Assembly: GCA_963978545.1 (NCBI GenBank) | Contig: OZ021723.1 | Location: forward strand, 97,806,002 to 97,870,001 | Direction of reading: 5' to 3' | DNA: 64,000 nucleotides | DNA from: Linyphia triangularis | Lineage: Eukaryota; Arthropoda; Arachnida; Araneae; Linyphiidae | Part shown: positions 41,801-55,736 of the stretch, piece by piece | Layout of the letters: the number at the start of each line of letters is the position of its first letter | How positions within the stretch are numbered: the stretch's first letter is position 1 | The notes under the pieces: generated by a model | What the model saw: only the letters and a program-made list of their open reading frames with translations | Databases searched by the model: none | What the model was told of the DNA's origin: nothing | Made by a program: the position numbers and the translations under genes

Positions 41801-44800
41801 CATAATTTACTGGTTCAAAACATTACAAATAGAAGTAGAAGTAACTGTTACAGTTTTGTAGTTTTTTATAGCAAGAAACAGGATAGCAAAATTAACTCTT
41901 TTGAAATACACACCAATGTAGTTGTATGGGAATTTAACCATTCCTGTAATCACTAATTTAGAAGGAGAAAATTATGTGTGTTTTGTAGAAATAATATATA
42001 GCTACATAATTTATAGAAGTAATTAGTTTGAGCATCTGGTGACCCAACTCCTATTAATCTAACTTATAATAATGTGTTTTTAAATGTTCATTATGCACAA
42101 AATTATTTGTTCTACCAATCACAATTGTGTATTTAATATTTCTTATGTGTAATATTTCCATGTATAAGCTCCTTTGTAAAAAACAGTAATTGCTACTTTT
42201 ACTTTAACTCCCAATATTCCTAACCAGTACGTATTGAAATCGATTCTTGTTATTTTTCTTACAATGTAGCATCCCTGTTTAAAGGAAAAAAATCGTTGGC
42301 ATTTTTCCTTTTAAGATATTGTGCTTCAACTAAAAAATTTATACCATTTCTTTAATTAATTAAAAGTGTTGCATTTTATGTCACAGACAGTTCTCATAAT
42401 ATAATTAACTTCTACATAATTGCTCATTATGATTCATTTGAATGTTAAATACTTTTTAACAGATACTTCTACATAATATACATTGTTATGTACATTACTA
42501 ATTAACAGTTAATTGGTCTTTATAATGAAACATTGTTCTGCATTTCAGATTCGAGTGTTGGACAATTCTTCTCATCTCCACACCCAGATTGCCACTAATG
42601 CCACCACAACATCTCTCACTTTAACTAATCTGACATCGGGAGCTACTTATAACATCAGGGCTGCTGCACTCACAGCTTCTGGAATAGGACCATTCTCCCC
42701 TCCCATTTACCCCAAAATTGGTGAATAAATCTTTCTGATTAAAAAATGGTCGTGATCTTGCATATCGCTCGAGAGTTATATTTTAATTTGTTCATTCAAG
42801 GCTGTCATGCTTGCTCCTTAATTTCTATTCCGAAACACTTATTTCGAGGAAAATTGCTCGGAAGGGGTTCCATTATAACAGTTCCACGACTGAAATGAAA
42901 CATTGTAAAATTTATTATTCTAGTTTATAATGCATTTTGCTGGATTAAACATTCTTCTTTAATTCTATTTTATACTTTGCTTCAATTAGTTGACTAATTT
43001 AAAAAGAAGTAATAGTAAGCTGATTCATAAAAAGTATAAGCAATGTCAGAGTGGCCACAGAACCGGGAAAACCTGGAAATCGGGGAAATGTCAGGGAGCT
43101 TTCTGATTCTGGAAAAAATCAGGGAAATGTCAGGGAACGTTTTAAAATTTCACGAAAATCAGGGAAATTTTGTATTGTTTGAGGCACTTCCATCCATATT
43201 TTGGCGTTATTTACATGGAGATTTGTAGTGGTAAGCATTAGGAGTTTAATGTTACGGAATAATTTAAATTTTTCATTACCAGCAAAACTATTTTTTAAAA
43301 AATTGCATATTATCTCTTTAGCATACATGTTCTATTTGATCAGGGTATCTAGACATATGGAAAACCTAAGAAAATTGGGGAAATTTGAAAAAAAGTTGGC
43401 CCTATAATCGGGGAATTTTTTAGAAATCTGTCGGGGAATTATCAGGGAACTTTTTTTCCTGAATTTTGTGGCCACCATGAATGTTATCACTGAGATAATT
43501 AGCCTCAAAATGTCTAACCATTGATTAATTTGAAATATTTAAGTGCTCTAAAAGTATTATATTTTGCCCTAAATTTGGCCTTTTTCGTCTGTTCCAGAAA
43601 GCTTTTTACTGCCAAAAATTCATTTTGCAGTGCTCCAAAACCATTTTGTGTATGGTATTGGACATTTTGTTTCTTTACTTGAGGTCATGAGAACAAGAAT
43701 AGTTTTGATTTGTGATGCAAATTAATGCATTTCAAATCTAATGTTGAAATAGTTTTCATGTGTTAGGCCACTGGTTCGGTTATAACTGGACAACGATTTA
43801 TCAAAGAAGTAGTTACATCTGACGCAAAATTCAGATTAAATTGTCTAAGGTGTAAGCACTGCGTCTAGAATTGCCAGGTTAATAAAATTTAAATGTCCTG
43901 TTTATTTCCAAATAGCAAAGCTTTTCAATAATTTTGGAGTGGATAGCCTAAGGTTAAAAATTGAGTTGTAATATTCTTCATCAAAGAAAGTGTGCCTTTG
44001 AAATCTAGATCATAATGTTTGCTATAAAAACCAAGTTACATGCACCCATCCATTCTAAATGAAGAAAGCTTAGTTTTAGTGTTGGTTCATTTTTGATAAC
44101 TGGTATAACATTTCTCCTTACATTTAAAATGAATTTCAAGTGAATTTATTTATTTAAAGCTAATATATATCGAAACTATTTTATCCTCTAATCTTTCTTC
44201 TTTTTGTTCTTGGCACCATAATATTGTAATACAATTAATTAGTGTGAGATAATTATACTGTCATTTTTATGACCCATATGTTTACAAAGTTATTTCTTAT
44301 CTATTTAAAACGTCTAAAAATCACCTTGTATTTTAAAATATGATATGCTTATTAAAACATCTTAATTTCCCAGAATATGGTGCTGTCACATCTTTCAATG
44401 AAGGGACTTCTGTTGTGTCTGACATAGGAGACATTGTACGGCAACCCTGGTTCATAGCGGTTGTAGGGGGCCTCATTTTTATCCTTCTATCTGCCTTCTT
44501 CATCTTCCTCTTCATCAGACGTAGAACAGCATGGAAGAAGGAACTTCAAGCACATCTTTCGGGTACGCCACTGCTTTTACTATAAATTTATGAGACTAAC
44601 GTTAAGAGCAATTGTTTGAGACTAACGTTAAGAGCAATTGTTTGAGACTGAAGGTTTTGCTATCAAAAAGGTGTGAAAACTTTTCGTAGGGTTTGAATAA
44701 ATTATTCAATAAAAAATTCTGCTTTAGAAATTTTTTCTTTGTAGTCTAGGGGGCAGAAAAAGACTGTGAATCCTTCTTAATCCATGAATTTCAAAATTAT

Positions 44801-47800
44801 AACATTATAGAAAGCAGATGACTGTATAGTTACAGTTTTTTAGTAATGCTCATTGACTAGTGAAATGAAAAATTGACTAAGGCAAAGCATACTTTATTTC
44901 AATTTTGCACATTACTTTCCATTTAACTTAGCACCACCAATAGAAGGTCAAACTTGTTAAGTATTTTTTTTAAATCAAATGTAGTTTATAAACATTTATT
45001 CCAATAGGGTTTGGTGTACTTGTTTTCTGTTACTGATGATGATAGAAATTAAATCTGGGTTGGTTTAAGTTACTGATCGTATGTTTTGTATATTTGCTTT
45101 TTGTTTCTATCTTCACCTAAAATTATACTTCAGAGAAGTTTAAGGATGGGAAAGTCACGAGTTCTTTAAAAATTTAGTGCAAAGGTTTCACTGCTCTTTA
45201 ATGGTTTGTGGGAAATATTATAATTCTGGTAACACGACTATAATGATGGAGTAATTCATGTTTAATATTTTGGTTTATGCCTTAATATAAGTAATTTAAA
45301 AATATTAAAAAAAAAATATTTTAAAGAAAAACATTGTAATATTTATTTTATGTTTTTATAGGTCCTGTGCACAAAACTGAAGATGTCCAGTAAGAATCTT
45401 TCTTTTTTAAAACATGTTTTTGTCTTGTCATCAAAACATAATGATATTAGATTTGCATGCAATTTAAATGTTACAATTATACTTTTTTTAAAGATGAAAA
45501 AAGTTGATGATTATGAATTTAATGTTGAAGTGATTTTTTATTTTATTTAAAACTATTTATTTTCTATATTTTTTTTCTTCTTTTCTTCTTCTTCTTTGTT
45601 GTTGTTAGAAACTATTTGATTGTTCAAAATTAATTTGTGTATTATAGTAGTATATATTATCTTATGTTTTATTAAAGTGCATTGATAAAAAATAACTTCC
45701 AACATAAAAATACAACAACGAAACATTTTTAGCATTCAAATAAAAGGTAATGCAAATTAATAATAATAAAAAAAAATATTTCGGAATGTCAGATATTCCG
45801 ACTCTATTTCAATTGTCAGATACACTTAGAAGTCAACATTTTAAGCACTTAAAACAATAAAGTTAATTTTTATTTTCAACTTTGTTTAAGTTAAGAAGCA
45901 AATCTATTTTTTGGTTTTGTTTTATTAATTAATTACTTGAAAGGAGCAAAATACAGGACCTTTAAAAAAAGTTATCTGTTATAAATTTTAAACTTTTCTC
46001 CATTTATCTGTTAAGAACTGCTATTATAAATCTGGATTGCATGCATGTTCTTTTGATATGGTGGTGGTTACTCTTCTAACAAGCTAACCTATATCCTGTT
46101 AACAGTGTTGGTGCAAGTGCTCGGGAGACTCTCTGGATTAATCAAGCATGGCACCCACCTCCTGGTGCGAAAAATTGTATGCAAGATGTTAAGATAATAA
46201 ATAATATTAACAATGGAGTGGATCGTAATTACATAAGGTATGTTTTGTGTATATCGTTACTTAATTGGTTGATAAAAATTTATTTTTGGTTTTTTATTTC
46301 TACATGTTATTCCAAAATCTAAATTTGTTTTTAGTGGTGGATGGTTGTAGTCATTTTGGGTACTAACAAATTTATTTCTAAATAAGTTCATGTTAAGGAT
46401 GTGTTGAATTAAAATTAATTGATATAATACATTGTGCTAGATTTTATTTTATATTTTGATCACATTCATTGCCAACTACAAGAATATTTATGACACAAAA
46501 AGCAAAAATATTTTTTATACTGACTCCATGTGAATTTATTTATTGCTAAAACTAATGTTATATCTATATTTAAAAAATGAAATAATTTAAAAGCATAAAA
46601 ATACTGAGAGGATCTTGGTGCTTATGAAAAGGCGCACCATATCAGCTTCAACAACGAACATGTTATACTGTTATAATATTCATACTATTTATTCTCATTA
46701 TTTAAAAAAGGATTTATCTATAATAACATGCTATTGTATACATTTTAATTTGTTTGTCACGCTATTTTTTTGTTGAAATGACAAAAATTTCAAAATTGCC
46801 ATATTGAAATAACTTTCTAAATTTTACCAGAACTTTATTCCAATTGAATTCCTTACATCTTTCATTTATGTTTTCAAACTATTAAAAGTTATTTGTAGAA
46901 CTCTATTAAATATTTTAAGAAATACTGATATTTAAGATTTTAATTATATTTTTATTCACTACTTTAACTTCACAACTTTCCAGTGTAAAAATGGCTTCGA
47001 AATTTGTTTTTTTTTAGTCTATATTCTGATAAAATGGGAGCTATTTTAAAGCCTATATTTGATAATTTATCACATTCAATTATATTTTACTCGAATAAAG
47101 ATTTATATATTATTCTCTACTAGCTGTATGATTGGTACAAAAGCATATGTAGCTTTTTGCGCTCGCTGGGGATTGAGACCTTCGGTTTCCCAGCCAGATA
47201 CTCTATCCACTTGTCTGGTTGTCTAGGAGTTGTATCTGTTATTTGTACACAAGACCACCACAGTTCGACATTGCCTAGTAGTTTATATAAAAATATTAAA
47301 CGCAGGAACTTTAAGATACTAACTGTACTAAGATACTAACTGTAAAAGAAACATGCAATCAGCTTTTGAGAAAACAATATTTTCTACTTGAGGTGTCTTT
47401 TATTTGGTAATAAGACCCCCAGATATGCAACAAGGTTCGTACTGTCATTAAAAGCTCGAAAAATTTCTAAGGCTCTTAAAAGTTCTTGTTTTTTAAAGAA
47501 GTCTTTAAAGTACTTATTTTTTTCTAAGTTAAAACCATATTAACAAAATGCAGAGATTATCCAAAGTGTTTTCATTCTCCCTGTCTATTTTATTTTTTAA
47601 ATAACGTCCTTTTTCTTTGAAAATATTGCTTGCTTTTCTTGTTCTTTTCTGAAAAAATGCAATTTTTTTTTCTAACAGAATGCAATATGTAGATCATCCC
47701 TACCCAAATCACCTTAAATATGTATTAAAGTTTTCTTTTCATTCAATTTCTCCCCATCGTATAAATCGCAAATAAAATTGAAGTCCTTAAAAAAGTTAAC

Positions 47801-50800
47801 TAAGTGCTTGGGAAGTTCTTAAAAAGTCCTCATTTTTTATTTTAAAAATCTGTATGAACCATGTGTAAGCAAACTTCTAAACTAGTAAAATATCTTTCCC
47901 AATAATCTGGGTCTTGAAAATGGCTCATGTTATGAGCATACCCTCATTTACCTATTTCTACCCCTTAATGTCTCAGCATTAAAAAAAAATTGTCTTCTCA
48001 TTAATCTGAATTGGTCAAGGTACTTGAAAAAAATACAAATCAGTTTAGTAGATGTAACACATTTCCTGTGATCATACTCCAATGCGGAATGTCGGATTGT
48101 TCCCCAGTAGCCTGTCCAGACCAGACTGCACCCGATCGGAGTTTCCGTCCCTGCTGGAATTAACTGATGGTAACAAAATAATATTTGTCATGCTACATAA
48201 ATATCAGATACATCTTGTCTTCCTCCATAAGGTTAGTTGAAAGCTTGTGTTTTTAAAACACAGTTTCATGTAATTCCAGCAAAGAACGGTAACTCCGATC
48301 GGGTGCAGTCTGATCAGGACAGATGACTGGAGAATAACAAGATTCTTGATCAGCAAGGAATGTCAATCATGCAATATTGCGTCATTGACAATTAACATGT
48401 GGCTTCCTACTGTATAGCTTCCTTCTGATGTTATGTCAATAAGAAAATGAATCGAGGAAAAGGGTATGTTATTAACATACCCTTTTCCTCGATTCATTTT
48501 CTTATTGACATAACATCAGAAGGAAGCTATACTTTTCCTAATTAGCTTATAAAAACATGTACTACATACTTGATTTCAGTCCTCTTGCTTCTTGGATGAG
48601 TGAATGTGTCAGTTGGTCATTACTTTCCAGGAATAGAGAATGCCAAGATCCTTACTTTGTGTTTACCTTACTTATTATTTATCTTAATTTTATGTTTTCC
48701 ACTTTGCAATTTTATTCCCTCTCTCGCTTTATTCATTGTTGCGATGCATGTGTTGTAGCTTGTCTCAATTACTATTTACAGCCTATATTCCCCTTTTTTA
48801 AGCAGTGGGGGCGCTTCTGACTATGCAGAAGTGGACACACACAACATGACGACTTTCTACAAGAAGGAGCTCCCGTGCATACCGGCTCCCTATGCAACAA
48901 CCACTCTTATCAACCCATCTGCTAGGCACCACAGTGGATCGGTATGTTGTATAAAATTATTGATTACGTATCGAAATAATATCTATATGAATTGCAGAGC
49001 GGCCATTGGACCTGGAAATCGGGGAAATGTCGAAGAGCTTTCTTTTTTTTTTCTTCAAAATTTTACGAAAATCAGGGATTTTTTTTTTTTAAGTACATTT
49101 TCTGTTCATCTGTATTTTGGCGTCATTTACTCGGAAAATTACGGTGGTAATCATTAGAAGTTTAACGCAACATAAAAATTTCAACTTTGCATTACCGCCA
49201 AAACTGTTTAAAAAAAATGGGCATATTATCTCTTTAGCATATATGTTCTATTTGATCAGGGTATCTACACACGTGGAAAGTTGGGGAAATTTGAAAAAAA
49301 GTTAGCCATGAAGTCAGGGAAATTTTTAGAAATTTATCATCAGGATTGCTACAAAATTCAGGAAATTTTGTTCCCTGAATTTTTTGGCAACCCTGTAATA
49401 TCTATATAAATTATGTGTTTATATTGATCTCTGTACCTGCATATAAAATACAAAGGAAGAAAAACTTAAAGCTCAGAGGTATAACACGTATGGTTCAATT
49501 CCTCTCATGGGAGTTCTGCTTCCATTGCTTCATAAAGGCAGATTGTGATAATATCATTATATAGTCTTGTCTTACAGGGATGACAGTTTTCCTCCTTTTT
49601 GGTTTTTTATGTAACATTTTCCTCCTCTTTGTCCCTGTTTTGAGGATCCACATTTTTCTGATCTGAACCAGTTTTTCCTGCAAAAAGTATACTTTTCCTC
49701 ATGTCTAAACAAAAGATTTTCCTACTTAGCTCCCCCTTCCTCACAGATTACTTCACAAACTCCTAATATTTGAAATGTAATTATTATATAGTATGAGAAA
49801 TTTTATTGTATCTTTAAAATTATTGAATCATCCTTCCTGCATACTTTTTTGTGTGGAATTTTTGTGTATTCCTTCTGCGAGCTTTTTTAACGAATTTTTG
49901 GATTTCCTCCTTTTTGCTCTTTGATCACTCTCATCCCTGCTGTCTAGTTTGATGAGTAGCCTGGTACAAGTTTTAGAGATTTCTCCCATTCGAGACGCAA
50001 ATGAGTGGCAGTTTCCCCATACAAAACCTTTTGGATCCCTAGACATTCAGACTTAGTTTCAAATAAAGCCTTTTTACTTTCAATTACCCAAATGTTTACA
50101 TAGGTAATGAAAGTATAATATTTGGTTTAAAAAAAAAATATATATACATTTTTTTATTTTTTTACATTTTGGAACACCCTGATTTCAAGACAGTGGTCTA
50201 GAAAAAATGTCTTGTTTGTATTTACGTGGTCAGCATAACTCCTAAACAAATTGACCTACAATGTTCAAATTTTGTGTACGGGTTAGTGGTGGCCATTGGA
50301 CTTACCATTAAGGTTTTCATCAATATCGTGCATGCACATAAGGTTAAAATCCATGAAAAGTTACGAAACAAACATGTTTTTCTGCAATTGCTTGTCTGTA
50401 GACTAAAATTGCCAATTTTGCCATCTTGATATTTTTGCCCTCATGTAAAAATTATTGCCATTACCGTCAAACTAGCCATTTTTATTTAAATCGGTGAAAA
50501 TATGAAGACGGTAAATAACACCATAAACTTTAATGCAATGACCAATATTATAGTGTAATTAAAAGTTGTGTGATGTACCACACCCCTAGTTTTTATGCCT
50601 TTGTTTTGGCGTAATTTTTATTATTGCACCAATTATAAAATACTATTATCCTACTTATATATATTCTTTTATTATAATTCTATTTGTTCATTTGATAGAT
50701 ATCTTTATTTTAAAGCAGCCTCTTTATTTTTTAAGCAATACCTATTCTTAATTATATCTAAATTAATATATATATATATACATTATTAATATCTTTAGAA

Positions 50801-53800
50801 TCTAACATATGTCTTTAGATTAAAAGTAAATTTAGTTATGGTTTAAACATTTTTAAATGTTATCTTCAGTCTTGTGCATGATCTAATTTTGGGTTTGATT
50901 TTTCTAGGTTCACGAAGGAAAGAGTAGTGGATCTGAAGTTAGTAAAAAATCGGACAAAATGTACGATATGGAAACAAGGCTAATAGATGGTAATATTTGT
51001 ATGTCATTAATTAGTTTTGTTTAATGTATGTAATCTTTATAGGCAAAGAGGGAATTGAATTTTCAATTATTTTTTCAGATTGTGTTACGGACAAACTTTT
51101 AGAGGCAAGGAATGTGATGAGTCCTTCTAGTGATTCTGGAAGCTATACAACAGGTAATTAAATTTCATCTGAAATATTGATACTATTTGTCCTTGTGAAA
51201 AGGGATTATTTCATGATGAGATGCATTTCTCCTAACATTTGAAATCACACTAACTGCAATATAACCCAAGTTATTGTTCCATTCCCAACTTTGAGTGGTT
51301 GCTACATAAGTGCTAACAAGTTTGTCAGTACACTTTTCGGGAAGATTGTGGTTGCATTTGAAGCAAATGGTCTATAAAAACCCAGGGCAAAACTTTGAGT
51401 ACAAATCCTTGCAACTATATATATGACATAATGGATTGTACAAATTACTTAAAAAATGTATGAATACTTAAAGCCATTCTAAACCTCAGGAAATGGATCA
51501 TAAATGCTATGCATATTTTTACCAAGAAATGCGAAACAGTCTGATAAATTTTGCTTTAGAGACTTGTTACATCTGAAATCTAAATTGATGCAAGTCTAGT
51601 AATTATATTTTCTAACATTGATGGAATTAATATAGTGCAAAAATTTAGTATTATCTAGCTGAAACCAAATCAGAATCCTAGAAGGTAATATGCTCCTGAA
51701 AGAACAGAAGTAAAAAAATAAATAAAATAGAACAGCGAGAGCTCTGTGCTATTCCTTTGGAACTGCAGTGTAATTATATTATTTCCAACTCAAATCCTAA
51801 ATTGATTGTTTAATTATCATAATCATTTAAGTATTTATCCAGTTTAAAATCCTGTTTTCATTTGATTATCGAAAGTCAAAATGGCTTAATGTTTTTAATA
51901 AAGTGCTTTAGATTTTTAAACTTGTGTCTTTGCTGTATAAACAATATACCATTATCATCATAATTGGTATACTTTTTATATCAATTATGTATGCATATCA
52001 GTTACCATCTGCAATAATCAAATTATCAATTATCATAGCACCATAATATCAATTTTAGTAATTATCAATATTTAAAAGTTTCAAGAGATTTTTCTGCCTT
52101 TTTGTTTTTTATTTAAAATTTTCTACCTTTCTGCCCTTGTTTTGAGGATTTGCTTTTTGCTTTTCTTACAATATGAACAGTTTTTTCTGAGGAAAGTATA
52201 CTATTCGTCAAGCCTGGACAAGAGATTTTACCAATATCGCTTGTTGAGTATTATATATATGTAATGTCAGTTTTAATATGTACCACCAGAGAGCAGCACC
52301 TAATGGAAATATATGTTCATTTCTTAAGTGTAATCTTGAGCTAAGAGGGAGAATAAAATGAAAATTTGAAGTGAACAGATGCTTGTTTTGTGGAGTTCTG
52401 TTCTTTTGTTGATAAAATGCATCTAAAAGCATAATATTAGATGGCGAGTCTACTGAATAAGTTGAGAAGTAGAACATCACTCCCCTTTTCTTCGCAGATT
52501 ACTTCGTAAGTGCTTGGTGACTGGGTTATTCTTCTTGCTGTGACCACCTCATTTTTTTTGTAACCATAATAAAATCAGTGATCATGATAAAATCATAATG
52601 AAATCAAAACATAAATCAGTGTTCACGTGACAACTTCAGACCTGGCCGAGCTTCTTACCGTGATTGATTTTTGAAATCATATGACGACCTCAGTGCTTTG
52701 GGGAAAAAGCATTGTTTTATTTTGTCTCACCTTGGGTGTGATAAATCTTCACTCTCTGATCTCATCTGATTTATACTTACTGAATAAAAAATAATTAAGT
52801 TATGAATTGTTATAGTGTATTATTTTCATCATGATGCATGATTTGATGTTTTACTTCTTATAAACATTTTTCACGTATAAATTATGGTCCAAATTACTTG
52901 CTCGCATATGATTTCAGTCTTTTTGCTTTTTTCCCAGTCTCATCCCTGGAACTACTGATCCTAATTTTAATCACTTGAAGACATTTATTTTAATTTTTAA
53001 TTGCAAAAACAATTCCACTTTTCAACTAATATTCCGTCTATTTCTAGACGAGTACGGCCTCCCCATTCGTCGCAACAAGAGACTCCGTTCCGGCCAGAAG
53101 GGGAGTGTCCTCAACTGGATGGAGTTCATTCCTCCTCCCCCTGACCACCCACCCAGCGGAAGGGCATCCCCAACGCAAGCGAGGAACCCCTACGCACTCA
53201 GGAATATACACCCGCAGGTAAGTGGAATAAGGCAGCAACTATCAATATTTTATTTTTAAAAAAGTGTAAGTCATCAATTTATTTAATCTTGCTTCACTCA
53301 CGTTCACTTATTAGATAATGCTCAGTAATTAATACAATAAAAAGAAGAAGAAAATTGCTCTGAACATTTAATCTGCTGCTGCTAGTGAAGAGCCTCGTTT
53401 GAGTTGATTGCCGACTAGCCAACCTTGTATGCTTGCATTCAACAGGTTCAAGTCTGATGTCTATTCTTCTTCTTCTTCTTATCAAGGATTATGGGGACTA
53501 AGGCACCTCTGCTTCTTTTAAGCATTTTGAACCGACCCCATATCCAGTACTGGTTGGTAGTGGGCAGTACTGCACAGAATGTAAGCACACACTCCCTCGT
53601 GAGAGTCTACCATATAAATTTACCTATCAAGATCAAGTCTACCTATAACCACCGTAGAGTTCATTTCTACCTGTTTTTGGTTGCTACCCGGTAGATGGCA
53701 GCACTACCAGCCGTATGTAGAACTTCTTAATTTAAGAGCAATATCAAGCAGGGTTTCAGTGCCACCCCCAGAGACATTGATTTGTATGGGAACTTGGAGG

Positions 53801-55702
53801 ACTTTGCGACTGTGACTCATTTAACCTGCCCCAGTCACCATTAGTGAACACGGCGATCTTAAGTCTGTCCCAGGCCCAAACAGAGAACGATACTCTCCCA
53901 ACTGGGCTACGTTGTCTATTAAAAAAAAAACTTTGAAATGACATAGCTGTGAAAAACAGTAAGAGACAGAAAGGAGAAACTAGTAGTATAGACAAGTATG
54001 AAATTTTAAGTACACTGATTTGAAATACTGCAAATTTTTCTAAAATTTTTATGTGGAATGATTTTATTGTTTCCCTCATAAAAAAGTGCCCTATGATCCT
54101 GTTACTGAATAATGCGACCTAAACAGTGACTTGCAGAATGCAATAGTTTTGCAAGACGGATTTTGAGTACCCCATTCTCATCAGTTTTGTTTAATAACAA
54201 ATCCCTCCAAATGAAAATGGTCCTCATTAGTAAACCATATGAAGCAGTCACCCAATTTAGTATCATCAATCAATTTTGCAAACCAGTGTATCAAAAATTC
54301 AATACATGTCCATCCAGTGTACTACTTATGGCTGTGTGGTTAGCTCTCTAGCCTTGTACGCCAGAAGTGCCGGGTTCGAATCCTGGAATCTCCGGGTTCG
54401 AATTCTAGGCATGGATGTTTGTTGTGGTTCAGAATCCACGTTAAGCTGTAGGTCCCGGCCTGATTAACCGATATTGTACTTAAAAATAGGCAATTGAGAG
54501 TACAAACCAATCCAAACTTGTCTCTTCTTTCTATATCTCACTGTTTCACTATCAAGTCATTTCAAAGTCAGCATTTCCTTTCTAAAAGACCCTGTACTTA
54601 CTCAATACATTATCCCAACAACAAACCTGAAGCTATCTCGATATTTCCAGAATCTTCAAGCAACCCTTTTTACATTCCAGCTCCCTCCAGAGAACTCTCC
54701 CCAAGCCAGCCGCAGCCTTCAATCCACCGTTCTCTCCCGCCATCCAGCCTGGGCCCTTCACAACAGCTTAACCAGATCTCCCCAGGATGACCCACCTTCC
54801 AGGGTCCCAGTGACCAACAGTTACGCACCTGCTCCCAACAATAGCCACCAGCCCTCTTATGGCTCTAGTCCTGGGGTGGACAGAGGGGTGCAGTCATCCC
54901 TGCTGTCCCTAGTTGCCACTGACCCAAGGGGGAAGAAGGCGAATTCGTTGAGGAGCAACAATCCTGGTGAGTTGGATGGCAGTGATTTGTGTTGAGCGTT
55001 TTTATTTTTTTTCTCCTCATTTTGGGGATGTAAATTAATTAGATATCGGAAAATCGTTACTTTTTGACATTCGCCTCTAAAATTATGCTGCGTTGCTGCC
55101 ACCCCCTTCCCCTTCTAAAGATTAAATAACATCCGTTTCTAAAATTTAAGGGGACTTGTTATCCCTTGTTTTGATAAAAAATATTGATTTTCGATATTTT
55201 TTTGTGTGTGTTTATAACAGAGTGGCCACAGAACTGGGAAAACCTGGAAATCAGGGATATGTCAGGGAGCTTTCTGATTCTGGAAAAAATCAGGGAAATG
55301 TCAGGGTACTTTTTAAAATTTCATAAAAATCAGGGAAATTTTTTATTAATATTCATATTTTGGCACTATTTACCCAGAAATGTGTGGTGTTAAGCCATTA
55401 CAAGTTTAATGTTACGGAATAATTTAAACCTTTCATTACCAGCAAAACTATTTTTAAGAAATGTGCATATTATCTCTTTAGCATACATGTTCTATTTGAT
55501 CAGGGTGTCTAGACATCTGGAAAACGTAAGAAAATTGTGGAAATTTAAAAAAAAGTTTGTTCTAAAATCGGGGAATTTTTTAGATATCTGTCAGGGAAAT
55601 CGGGGAATTATTAGGGAACTTTTTTTCTTGAATCTTGTGGCCACCCTGTATAATCTTTGAAACCTTTTCCTTATTCTGGCAACATTTTGAGCTGAATCGA
55701 TA

Positions 55703-55736
<34 letters not shown>

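Noticed and set aside
42721..42728. Robo stop codon directly after FN3-3 (soluble receptor)
   Set aside because: The TAA lies inside a good GTGAAT donor, and the next exon with the TM helix joins in phase; an intron-retained form is possible but unsupported.
43043..43228. ORFs encoding [14 protein letters not shown] peptides (also at 39.1 and 55.2 kb)
   Set aside because: Translations of the family-1 transposon left end.
54494..54790. 98-codon ORF overlapping exon 22
   Set aside because: Frame differs from the phase required by exons 21 and 23; the phase-0 frame from 54681 is open throughout and fits both joins.
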